Part shown: piece by piece, positions 25,736 to 37,290 of the stretch | How positions within the stretch are numbered: the stretch's first letter is position 1 | Layout of the letters: each line of letters begins with the position of its first letter | NCBI RefSeq assembly: GCF_022682495.2 | Contig: NW_026527588.1 | Coordinates: forward strand, 401,987-465,986 | Length of the DNA stretch: 64,000 nucleotides | Origin: Desmodus rotundus | Taxonomy: Eukaryota; Chordata; Mammalia; Chiroptera; Phyllostomidae | Direction of reading: 5' to 3' | The notes under the pieces: model-generated | Databases searched by the model: none | Seen by the model: only the letters and a program-made list of their open reading frames with translations | What the model was told of the DNA's origin: nothing | Position numbers and translations under genes: made by a program

Positions 25736-27258
25736 CTACAATGCAGTATCCAAGGCAACCGTATCCTTGGAAACCTTATCCTAGGAAACCGCTTATCTCA
25801 GGAGGCCATTGTGCTCAGAACCCGCACCACAAGATTCTAGATCCTGACACACCGCATTCTAGAATGCAGTATCCAAGGCAACAGTATCCTTGGAAACCGT
25901 ATCCTAGGAAACCGCTATCTCTGGAGGCCATTGTGCTCTGAACGCGAACCACAAGATTCTAGATCCTGACACACCGCATTCTAGAATGCAGTATCCAAGG
26001 CAACCGTATCCTTGGAAACCGTATCCTAGGAAACCGCTTATCTCAGGAGGCCATTGTGCTCAGAACCCGCACCACAAGATTCTAGATCCTGACACACCGC
26101 ATTCTAGAATGCAGTAACGAAGGCAACCGTATCCTTGGAAACCGTATCCTAGGAAACCGCTTATATCAGGAGGCCATTGTGCTCAGATCCCGAACCACAA
26201 GATTCTAGACCCTGACACACCGCATTCTAGAATGCAGTATCCAAGGCAACCGTATCCTTGGAAACCGTATCCTAGGAAACCGCTTATCTCAGGAGGCCGT
26301 TGTGCTCAGAACCCGCACCACAAGATTCTAGATCCTGACACACCGCATTCTAGAATGCAGTATCCAAGGCAACCGTATCCTTGGAAACCGTATCCTAGGA
26401 AACCGCTTATCTCAGGAGGCCATTGTGCTCTGAACTCGAACCACAATAGTCTAGATCCTGACACACCGCATTCTAGAATGCAGTATCCAAGGCAACCGTA
26501 TCCTTGGAAACCGTATCCTAGGAAACCGCTTATCTCAGGAGGCCATTGTGCTCAGAACCCGCACCACAAGGTTCTAGACCCTGACACACCGCATTCTAGA
26601 ATGCAGTATCCAACGCAACCGTATCCTTGGAAACCGTATCCTAGGAAACCGCTTATCTCAGGAGGCCATTGTGCTCAGAACCCGCACCACAAGGTTCTAG
26701 ACCCTGACACACCGCATTCTAGAATGCAGTATCCAACGCAACCGTATCCTTGGAAACCGTATCCTAGGAAACGGCTTACTCTGGAGGCCATTGTGCTCAG
26801 AACCCGCACCACAAGGTTCTAGATCCTGACACACCGCATTCTAGAATGCAGTATCCAAGGCAACCGTATCCTTGGAAACCGTATCCTAGGAAACCGCTTA
26901 TCTCAGGAGGCCATTGTGCTCAGAACCCGCACCACAAGGTTCTAGACCCTGACACACCGCATTCTAGAATGCAGTATCCAAGGCAACCGTATCCTTGGAA
27001 ACCTTATCCTAGGAAACCGCTTATCTCAGGAGGCCATTGTGCTCAGAACCCGCACCACAAGATTCTAGATCCTGACACACCGCATTCTAGAATGCAGTAT
27101 CCAAGGCAACAGTATCCTTGGAAACCGTATCCTAGGAAACCGCTTATCTCTGGAGGCCATTGTGCTCAGAACGCGAACCACAAGATTCTAGATCCTGACA
27201 CACCGCATTCTAGAATGCAGTATCCAAGGCAACCGTATCCTTGGAAACCGTATCCTAG
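24310..27258 (+). repeat. 2,949-bp tandem unit, copy B1
   Basis: 24 monomers, tandemly repeated once. Landmarks at 24,432 (GGAAAGCGC), 25,004 (CAGTTACC), 25,741 (CTACAATGC), 26,232 and 26,846 all recur exactly 2,949 bp later. The left limit lies between about 24,300 (GGAAACTGT here, CCGT in the partner) and 24,360. No difference was noticed from B2 in the landmark-bearing parts I compared. Confidence 0.88.
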
Positions 27259-30207
27259 GAAACCGCTTATCTCAGGAGGCCATTGTGCTCAGAACCCGCA
27301 CCACAAGATTCTAGACCCTGACACACCGCATTCTAGAATGCAGTATCCAAGGCAACCGTATCCTTGGAAACCGTATCCTAGGAAAGCGCTTATCTCAGGA
27401 GGCCATTGTGCTCAGAACCCGCACCACAAGATTCTAGATCCTGACACACCGCATTCTAGAATGCAGTATCCAAGGCAACCGTATCCTTGGAAACCGTATC
27501 CTAGGAAACCGCTTATCTCAGGAGGCCATTGTGCTCTGAACGCGAACCACAATATTCTAGATCCTGACACACCGCATTCTAGAATGCAGTATCCAAGGCA
27601 ACCGTATCCTTGGAAACCGTATCCTAGGAAACCGCTCTTCTCAGGAGGCCATTGTGCTCAGAACCCGCACCACAAGATTCTAGATCCTGACACACCGTAT
27701 TCTAGAATGCAGTTACCAAGGCAACCGTATCAATGGAAACCGTATCATAGGAAACCGCTTATCTCAGGAGGCCATTGTGCTCAGAACCCGCACCACAAGG
27801 TTCTAGACCCTGACACACCGCATTCTAGAATGCAGTAACCAAGGCAACCGTATCCTTGGAAACCGTATCCTAGGAAACCGCTTATCTCAGGAGGCCGTTG
27901 TGCTCAGAACCCGCACCACAAGATTCTAGATCCTGACACACCGCATTCTAGAATGCAGTTACCAAGGCAACCGTATCCTTGGAAACCGTATCCTAGGAAA
28001 CCGCTCTTCTCAGGAGGCCATTGTGCTCAGAACCCGCACCACAAGATTCTAGACCCTGACACACCGCATTCTAGAATGCATTATCCAACGCAACCGTATC
28101 CTTGGAAACTGTATCCTAAGAAACCGCTTATCTCAGGAGGCCGTTGTGCTCAGAACCCGCAACACAAGATTCTAGATCCTGACAAACCGCATTCTAGAAT
28201 GCAGTAACCAAGGCAACCGTATCCTTGGAAACCGTATCATAGGAAACGGATTACTCTGGAAGCCATTGTGCTCAGAACCCGCACCACAAGATTCCAGATC
28301 CTGACACACCGTATTCTAGAATGCAGTATCCAAGGCAACCGTATCCTTGGAAACCTTATCCTAGGAAACCGCTTATCTCAGGAGGCCATTGTGCTCAGAA
28401 CCCGCACCACAAGATTCTAGATCCTGACACACCGCATTCTAGAATGCAGTAACCAAGGCAACCATATCCTTGGAAACCGTATCCTAGGAAACCGCTTATC
28501 TCAGGAGGCCATTGTGCTCAGAACCCGCACCACAATATTCTAGATCCTGACACACCGCATTCTAGAATGCAGTAACCAAGGCAACCATATCCTTGGAAAC
28601 CGTATCCTAGGAATCCGCTTATCTCAGGAGGCCATTGTGCTCAGAACCCGCACCACAAGATTCTAGATCCTGACACACCGCATTCTACAATGCAGTATCC
28701 AAGGCAACCGTATCCTTGGAAACCTTATCCTAGGAAACCGCTTATCTCAGGAGGCCATTGTGCTCAGAACCCGCACCACAAGATTCTAGATCCTGACACA
28801 CCGCATTCTAGAATGCAGTATCCAAGGCAACAGTATCCTTGGAAACCGTATCCTAGGAAACCGCTATCTCTGGAGGCCATTGTGCTCTGAACGCGAACCA
28901 CAAGATTCTAGATCCTGACACACCGCATTCTAGAATGCAGTATCCAAGGCAACCGTATCCTTGGAAACCGTATCCTAGGAAACCGCTTATCTCAGGAGGC
29001 CATTGTGCTCAGAACCCGCACCACAAGATTCTAGATCCTGACACACCGCATTCTAGAATGCAGTAACGAAGGCAACCGTATCCTTGGAAACCGTATCCTA
29101 GGAAACCGCTTATATCAGGAGGCCATTGTGCTCAGATCCCGAACCACAAGATTCTAGACCCTGACACACCGCATTCTAGAATGCAGTATCCAAGGCAACC
29201 GTATCCTTGGAAACCGTATCCTAGGAAACCGCTTATCTCAGGAGGCCGTTGTGCTCAGAACCCGCACCACAAGATTCTAGATCCTGACACACCGCATTCT
29301 AGAATGCAGTATCCAAGGCAACCGTATCCTTGGAAACCGTATCCTAGGAAACCGCTTATCTCAGGAGGCCATTGTGCTCTGAACTCGAACCACAATAGTC
29401 TAGATCCTGACACACCGCATTCTAGAATGCAGTATCCAAGGCAACCGTATCCTTGGAAACCGTATCCTAGGAAACCGCTTATCTCAGGAGGCCATTGTGC
29501 TCAGAACCCGCACCACAAGGTTCTAGACCCTGACACACCGCATTCTAGAATGCAGTATCCAACGCAACCGTATCCTTGGAAACCGTATCCTAGGAAACCG
29601 CTTATCTCAGGAGGCCATTGTGCTCAGAACCCGCACCACAAGGTTCTAGACCCTGACACACCGCATTCTAGAATGCAGTATCCAACGCAACCGTATCCTT
29701 GGAAACCGTATCCTAGGAAACGGCTTACTCTGGAGGCCATTGTGCTCAGAACCCGCACCACAAGGTTCTAGATCCTGACACACCGCATTCTAGAATGCAG
29801 TATCCAAGGCAACCGTATCCTTGGAAACCGTATCCTAGGAAACCGCTTATCTCAGGAGGCCATTGTGCTCAGAACCCGCACCACAAGGTTCTAGACCCTG
29901 ACACACCGCATTCTAGAATGCAGTATCCAAGGCAACCGTATCCTTGGAAACCTTATCCTAGGAAACCGCTTATCTCAGGAGGCCATTGTGCTCAGAACCC
30001 GCACCACAAGATTCTAGATCCTGACACACCGCATTCTAGAATGCAGTATCCAAGGCAACAGTATCCTTGGAAACCGTATCCTAGGAAACCGCTTATCTCT
30101 GGAGGCCATTGTGCTCAGAACGCGAACCACAAGATTCTAGATCCTGACACACCGCATTCTAGAATGCAGTATCCAAGGCAACCGTATCCTTGGAAACCGT
30201 ATCCTAG
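27259..30207 (+). repeat. 2,949-bp tandem unit, copy B2
   Basis: Second copy of B1. Similarity ends by about 30,263, where CTAGATCC replaces CTAGACCC. Rare marks shared with B1 include CAGTAACGAAGG, CGCTTATATCAGG, CAGATCCCGAACC and GAACTCGAACCACAATAGTC. Confidence 0.88.
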
Positions 30208-31048
30208 GAAACCGCTTATCTCAGGAGGCCATTGTGCTCAGAACCCGCACCACAAGATTCTAGATCCTGACACACCGCATTCTAGAATGCAGTAACCAAG
30301 GCAACCGTATCCTTGGAAACCGTATCCTAGGAAACCGCTCTTCTCAGGAGGCCATTGTGCTCAGAACCCGCACCACAAGATCTAGATCCTGACACACCGC
30401 ATTCTAGAATGCAGTAACCAAGGCAACCGTATCCTTGGAAACCGTATCCTAGGAAACCGCTTATCTCAGGAGGCCGTTGTGCTCAGAACCCGCACCACAA
30501 GATTCTAGATCCTGACACACCGCATTCTAGAATGCAGTATCCAAGGCAACCGTATCCTTGGAAACCGTATCCTAGGAAACCGCTTATCTCAGGAGGCCAT
30601 TGTGCTCTGAACGCGAACCACAATATTCTAGATCCTGACACACCGCATTCTAGAATGCAGTATCCAAGGCAACCGTATCCTTGGAAACCGTATCCTAGGA
30701 AACCGCTTATCTCAGGAGGCCATTGTGCTCAGAACCCGCACCACAAGGTTCTAGACCCTGACACACCGCATTCTAGAATGCAGTATCCAACGCAACCGTA
30801 TCCTTGGAAACCGTATCCTAGGAAACGGCTTACTCTGGAGGCCATTGTGCTCAGAACCCGCACCACAAGGTTCTAGATCCTGACACACCGCATTCTAGAA
30901 TGCAGTATCCAAGGCAACCGTATCCTTGGACACCGTATCCTAGGAAACCGCTTATCTCAGGAGGCCATTGTGCTCAGAACCCGCACCACAAGATTCTAGA
31001 TCCTGATACACCGCATTCTAGAATGCAGTAACCAAGGCAACCGTATCC
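28470..31048 (+). repeat. 2,579-bp (21-monomer) unit, copy D1
   Basis: Landmarks 28,690, 29,181, 29,795, 30,379 (GATCTAGATC) and 30,532 recur 2,579 bp later. The unit length is 21 monomers minus four bases, almost the same as the 2,580-bp unit near the right end of the array, suggesting one favoured unit size. Confidence 0.85.
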
Positions 31049-33500
31049 TTGGAAACCGTATCCTAGGAAACCGCTTATCTCAGGAGGCCATTGTGCTCAG
31101 AACCCGCACCACAATATTCTAGATCCTGACACACCGCATTCTAGAATGCAGTAACCAAGGCAACCATATCCTTGGAAACCGTATCCTAGGAATCCGCTTA
31201 TCTCAGGAGGCCATTGTGCTCAGAACCCGCACCACAAGATTCTAGATCCTGACACACCACATTCTACAATGCAGTATCCAAGGCAACCGTATCCTTGGAA
31301 ACCTTATCCTAGGAAACCGCTTATCTCAGGAGGCCATTGTGCTCAGAACCCGCACCACAAGATTCTAGATCCTGACACACCGCATTCTAGAATGCAGTAT
31401 CCAAGGCAACAGTATCCTTGGAAACCGTATCCTAGGAAACCGCTATCTCTGGAGGCCATTGTGCTCTGAACGCGAACCACAAGATTCTAGATCCTGACAC
31501 ACCGCATTCTAGAATGCAGTATCCAAGGCAACCGTATCCTTGGAAACCGTATCCTAGGAAACCGCTTATCTCAGGAGGCCATTGTGCTCAGAACCCGCAC
31601 CACAAGATTCTAGATCCTGACACACCGCATTCTAGAATGCAGTAACGAAGGCAACCGTATCCTTGGAAACCGTATCCTAGGAAACCGCTTATCTCAGGAG
31701 GCCATTGTGCTCAGATCCCGAACCACAAGATTCTAGACCCTGACACACCGCATTCTAGAATGCAGTATCCAAGGCAACCGTATCCTTGGAAACCGTATCC
31801 TAGGAAACCGCTTATCTCAGGAGGCCGTTGTGCTCAGAACCCGCACCACAAGATTCTGGATCCTGACACACCGCATTCTAGAATGCAGTATCCAAGGCAA
31901 CCGTATCCTTGGAAACCGTATCCTAGGAAACCGCTTATCTCAGGAGGCCATTGTGCTCTGAACGCGAACCACAATAGTCTAGATCCTGACACACCGCATT
32001 CTAGAATGCAGTATCCAAGGCAACCGTATCCTTGGAAACCGTATCCTAGGAAACCGCTTATCTCAGGAGGCCATTGTGCTCAGAACCCGCACCACAAGGT
32101 TCTAGACCCTGACACACCGCATTCTAGAATGCAGTATCCAACGCAACCGTATCCTTGGAAACCGTATCCTAGGAAACCGCTTATCTCAGGAGGCCATTGT
32201 GCTCAGAACCCGCACCACAAGGTTCTAGACCCTGACACACCGCATTCTAGAATGCAGTATCCAACGCAACCGTATCCTTGGAAACCGTATCCTAGGAAAC
32301 GGCTTACTCTGGAGGCCATTGTGCTCAGAACCCGCACCACAAGGTTCTAGATCCTGACACACCGCATTCTAGAATGCAGTATCCAAGGCAACCGTATCCT
32401 TGGAAACCGTATCCTAGGAAACCGCTTATCTCAGGAGGCCATTGTGCTCAGAACCCGCACCACAAGGTTCTAGACCCTGACACACCGCATTCTAGAATGC
32501 AGTATCCAAGGCAACCGTATCCTTGGAAACCTTATCCTAGGAAACCGCTCTTCTCAGGAGGCCATTGTGCTCAGAACCCGCACCACAAGATTCTAGATCC
32601 TGACACACCGCATTCTAGAATGCAGTATCCAAGGCAACAGTATCCTTGGAAACCGTATCCTAGGAAACCGCTTATCTCTGGAGGCCATTGTGCTCAGAAC
32701 GCGAACCACAAGATTCTAGATCCTGACACACCGCATTCTAGAATGCAGTATCCAAGGCAACCGTATCCTTGGAAACCGTATCCTAGGAAACCGCTTATCT
32801 CAGGAGGCCATTGTGCTCAGAACCCGCACCACAAGATTCTAGATCCTGACACACCGCATTCTAGAATGCAGTAACCAAGGCAACCGTATCCTTGGAAACC
32901 GTATCCTAGGAAACCGCTCTTCTCAGGAGGCCATTGTGCTCAGAACCCGCACCACAAGATCTAGATCCTGACACACCGCATTCTAGAATGCAGTAACCAA
33001 GGCAACCGTATCCTTGGAAACCGTATCCTAGGAAACCGCTTATCTCAGGAGGCCGTTGTGCTCAGAACCCGCACCACAAGATTCTAGATCCTGACACACC
33101 GCATTCTAGAATGCAGTATCCAAGGCAACCGTATCCTTGGAAACCGTATCCTAGGAAACCGCTTATCTCAGGAGGCCATTGTGCTCTGAACGCGAACCAC
33201 AATATTCTAGATCCTGACACACCGCATTCTAGAATGCAGTATCCAAGGCAACCGTATCCTTGGAAACCGTATCCTAGGAAACCGCTTATCTCAGGAGGCC
33301 ATTGTGCTCAGAACCCGCACCACAAGGTTCTAGACCCTGACACACCGCATTCTAGAATGCAGTATCCAACGCAACCGTATCCTTGGAAACCGTATCCTAG
33401 GAAACGGCTTACTCTGGAGGCCATTGTGCTCAGAACCCGCACCACAAGGTTCTAGATCCTGACACACCGCATTCTAGAATGCAGTATCCAAGGCAACCGT
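31049..33500 (+). repeat. 2,579-bp (21-monomer) unit, copy D2
   Basis: Second copy of D1, ending near 33,500 where GGAAACCG replaces the GGACACCG seen at 30,928. Differences from D1 include CACCACATTCTACAATG near 31,257, GAACGCGAACC for GAACTCGAACC near 31,961, and CGCTCTTCTC for CGCTTATCTC near 32,547, the last shared with a monomer near 39,430. Confidence 0.82.
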
Positions 33501-33984
33501 ATCCTTGGAAACCGTATCCTAGGAAACCGCTTATCTCAGGAGGCCATTGTGCTCAGAACCCGCACCACAAGGTTCTAGACCCTGACACACCGCATTCTAG
33601 AATGCAGTATCCAAGGCAACCGTATCCTTGGAAACCTTATCCTAGGAAACCGCTTATCTCAGGAGGCCATTGTGCTCAGAACCCGCACCACAAGATTCTA
33701 GATCCTGACACACCGCATTCTAGAATGCAGTATCCAAGGCAACAGTATCCTTGGAAACCGTATCCTAGGAAACCGCTTATCTCTGGAGGCCATTGTGCTC
33801 AGAACGCGAACCACAAGATTCTAGATCCTGACACACCGCATTCTAGAATGCAGTATCCAAGGCAACCGTATCCTTGGAAACCGTATCCTAGGAAACCGCT
33901 TATCTCAGGAGGCCATTGTGCTCAGAACCCGCACCACAAGATTCTAGATCCTGACACACCGCATTCTAGAATGCAGTAACCAAG

Positions 33985-34476
33985 GCAACCGTATCCTTGG
34001 AAACCGTATCCTAGGAAACCGCTCTTCTCAGGAGGCCATTGTGCTCAGAACACGCACCACAAGATTCTAGATCCTGATACACCGCATTCTAGAATGCAGT
34101 AACCAAGGCAACCGTATCCTTGGAAACCGTATCCTAGGAAACCGCTTATCTCAGGAGGCCGTTGTGCTCAGAACCCGCACCACAAGATTCTAGATCCTGA
34201 CACACCGCATTCTAGAATGCAGTAACCAAGGCAACCGTATCCTTGGAAACCGTATCCTAGGAAACCGCTCTTCTCAGGAGGCCATTGTGCTCAGAACACG
34301 CACCACAAGATTCTAGATCCTGATACACCGCATTCTAGAATGCAGTAACCAAGGCAACCGTATCCTTGGAAACCGTATCCTAGGAAACCGCTTATCTCAG
34401 GAGGCCGTTGTGCTCAGAACCCGCACCACAAGATTCTAGATCCTTACACACCGCATTCTAGAATGCAGTAACGAAG
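33985..34476 (+). repeat. Exact-length dimer duplication (2 x 246 bp)
   Basis: A two-monomer unit is repeated once in tandem. The pair CGCTCTTCTC + GAACACGCACC + CCTGATACACC followed by CGCTTATCTC + CCGTTGTG occurs with its mark at 34,051 and again at 34,297, exactly 246 bp apart. The same dimer is found singly near 40,905-41,090. Confidence 0.85.
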
Positions 34477-34585
34477 GCAACCGTATCCTTGGAAACCGTA
34501 TCCTAGGAAACCGCTTATATCAGGAGGCCATTGTGCTCAGATCCCGAACCACAAGATTCTAGACCCTGACACACCGCATTCTAGA

Positions 34586-35455
34586 ATGCAGTATCCAAGG
34601 CAACCGTATCCTTGGAAACCGTATCCTAGGAAACCGCTTATCTCAGGAGGCCGTTGTGCTCAGAACCCGCACCACAAGATTCTAGATCCTGACACACCGC
34701 ATTCTAGAATGCAGTATCCAAGGCAACCGTATCCTTGGAAACCGTATCCTAGGAAACCGCTTATCTCAGGAGGCCATTGTGCTCAGAACCCGCACCACAA
34801 GATTCTAGATCCTGACACACCGCATTCTAGAATGCAGTAACCAAGGCAACCGTATCCTTGGAAACCGTATCCTAGGAAACCGCTCTTCTCAGGAGGCCAT
34901 TGTGCTCAGAACCCGCACCACAAGATTCTAGATCCTGACACACCGCATTCTAGAATGCAGTAACCAAGGCAACCGTATCCTTGGAAACCGTATCCTAGGA
35001 AACCGCTTATCTCAGGAGGCCGTTGTGCTCAGAACCCGCACCACAAGATTCTAGATCCTGACACACCGCATTCTAGAATGCAGTAACCAAGGCAACCGTA
35101 TCCTTGGAAACCGTATCCTAGGAAACCGCTCTTCTCAGGAGGCCATTGTGCTCAGAACCCGCACCACAAGATTCTAGACCCTGACACACCGCATTCTAGA
35201 ATGCAGTATCCAAGGCAACCGTATCCTTGGAAACCGTATCCTAGGAAACCGCTTATCTCAGGAGGCCGTTGTGCTCAGAACCCGCACCACAAGATTCTAG
35301 ATCCTGACACACCGCATTCTAGAATGCAGTATCCAAGGCAACCGTATCCTTGGAAACCGTATCCTAGGAAACCGCTTATCTCAGGAGGCCATTGTGCTCA
35401 GAACCCGCACCACAAGATTCTAGATCCTGACACACCGCATTCTAGAATGCAGTAA
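34586..35455 (+). repeat. Pentamer (615-bp) repeat, first site
   Basis: A two-monomer landmark (CCGTT monomer then CCATT monomer, both with TAT after the junction) starts at 34,586 and again at 35,201, 615 bp apart. Between them lie three TAA-type monomers with CTCTTC/CCATT, CTTATC/CCGTT and CTCTTC/CCATT. Five monomers make the unit; the second unit diverges after about 35,580. Confidence 0.82.
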
Positions 35456-35815
35456 CCAAGGCAACCGTATCCTTGGAAACCGTATCCTAGGAAACCGCTC
35501 TTCTCAGGAGGCCATTGTGCTCAGAACCCGCACCACAAGATTCTAGATCCTGACACACCGCATTCTAGAATGCAGTAACCAAGGCAACCGTATCCTTGGA
35601 AACCGTATCCTAGGAAACCGCTCTTCTCAGGAGGCCGTTGTGCTCAGAACCCGCACCACAAGATTCTAGATCCTGACACACCGCATTCTAGAATGCAGTA
35701 ACCAAGGCAACCGTATCCTTGGAAACCGTATCCTAGGAAACCGCTTATCTCAGGAGGCCGTTGTGCTCAGAACCCGCACCACAAGATTCTAGATCCTGAC
35801 ACACCGCATTCTAGA

Positions 35816-36675
35816 ATGCAGTATCCAAGGCAACCGTATCCTTGGAAACCGTATCCTAGGAAACCGCTTATCTCAGGAGGCCATTGTGCTCTGAACGCGA
35901 ACCACAATATTCTAGATCCTGACACACCGCATTCTAGAATGCAGTATCCAAGGCAACCGTATCCTTGGAAACCGTATCCTAGGAAACCGCTTATCTCAGG
36001 AGGCCATTGTGCTCAGAACCCGCACCACAAGGTTCTAGACCCTGACACACCGCATTCTAGAATGCAGTATCCAACGCAACCGTATCCTTGGAAACCGTAT
36101 CCTAGGAAACGGCTTACTCTGGAGGCCATTGTGCTCAGAACCCGCACCACAAGGTTCTAGATCCTGACACACCGCATTCTAGAATGCAGTATCCAAGGCA
36201 ACCGTATCCTTGGAAACCGTATCCTAGGAAACCGCTTATCTCAGGAGGCCATTGTGCTCAGAACCCGCACCACAAGGTTCTAGACCCTGACACACCGCAT
36301 TCTAGAATGCAGTATCCAAGGCAACCGTATCCTTGGAAACCTTATCCTAGGAAACCGCTTATCTCAGGAGGCCATTGTGCTCAGAACCCGCACCACAAGA
36401 TTCTAGATCCTGACACACCGCATTCTAGAATGCAGTATCCAAGGCAACAGTATCCTTGGAAACCGTATCCTAGGAAACCGCTTATCTCTGGAGGCCATTG
36501 TGCTCAGAACGCGAACCACAAGATTCTAGATCCTGACACACCGCATTCTAGAATGCAGTATCCAAGGCAACCGTATCCTTGGAAACCGTATCCTAGGAAA
36601 CCGCTTATCTCAGGAGGCCATTGTGCTCAGAACCCGCACCACAAGATTCTAGATCCTGACACACCGCATTCTAGA
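35816..36675 (+). repeat. Copy of 33,111-33,970 (offset 2,705)
   Basis: A run opening with the GAACGCGAACC subtype and including the 122-bp subtype and the CAACAGTATCC monomer repeats the order seen at 33,111-33,970 and 30,532 onwards. The starts 33,111 to 35,816 and 33,479 to 36,184 both differ by 2,705 bp. The match stops near the pentamer at 36,676. Confidence 0.8.
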
Positions 36676-37290
36676 ATGCAGTATCCAAGGCAACCGTATC
36701 CTTGGAAACCGTATCCTAGGAAACCGCTTATCTCAGGAGGCCGTTGTGCTCAGAACCCGCACCACAAGATTCTAGATCCTGACACACCGCATTCTAGAAT
36801 GCAGTATCCAAGGCAACCGTATCCTTGGAAACCGTATCCTAGGAAACCGCTTATCTCAGGAGGCCATTGTGCTCAGAACCCGCACCACAAGATTCTAGAT
36901 CCTGACACACCGCATTCTAGAATGCAGTAACCAAGGCAACCGTATCCTTGGAAACCGTATCCTAGGAAACCGCTCTTCTCAGGAGGCCATTGTGCTCAGA
37001 ACCCGCACCACAAGATTCTAGATCCTGACACACCGCATTCTAGAATGCAGTAACCAAGGCAACCGTATCCTTGGAAACCGTATCCTAGGAAACCGCTTAT
37101 CTCAGGAGGCCGTTGTGCTCAGAACCCGCACCACAAGATTCTAGATCCTGACACACCGCATTCTAGAATGCAGTAACCAAGGCAACCGTATCCTTGGAAA
37201 CCGTATCCTAGGAAACCGCTCTTCTCAGGAGGCCATTGTGCTCAGAACCCGCACCACAAGATTCTAGACCCTGACACACCGCATTCTAGA
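36676..37290 (+). repeat. Pentamer (615-bp) repeat, second site
   Basis: The same five-monomer order as 34,586-35,200 (offset 2,090) is present here, and the landmark recurs 615 bp later at 37,291. After that the sequence joins the block copied from 29,150 onwards. Confidence 0.8.

Noticed and set aside
26846..27838. 330-codon open frame encoding eight 41-residue proline-rich repeats, and many similar shorter frames
   Set aside because: It is a read-through of the satellite monomer. The frame is closed at random by TAA variants and one-base deletions (122-bp monomers), indels are not in threes, there is no splice or promoter context, and the same sequence tiles the whole window.
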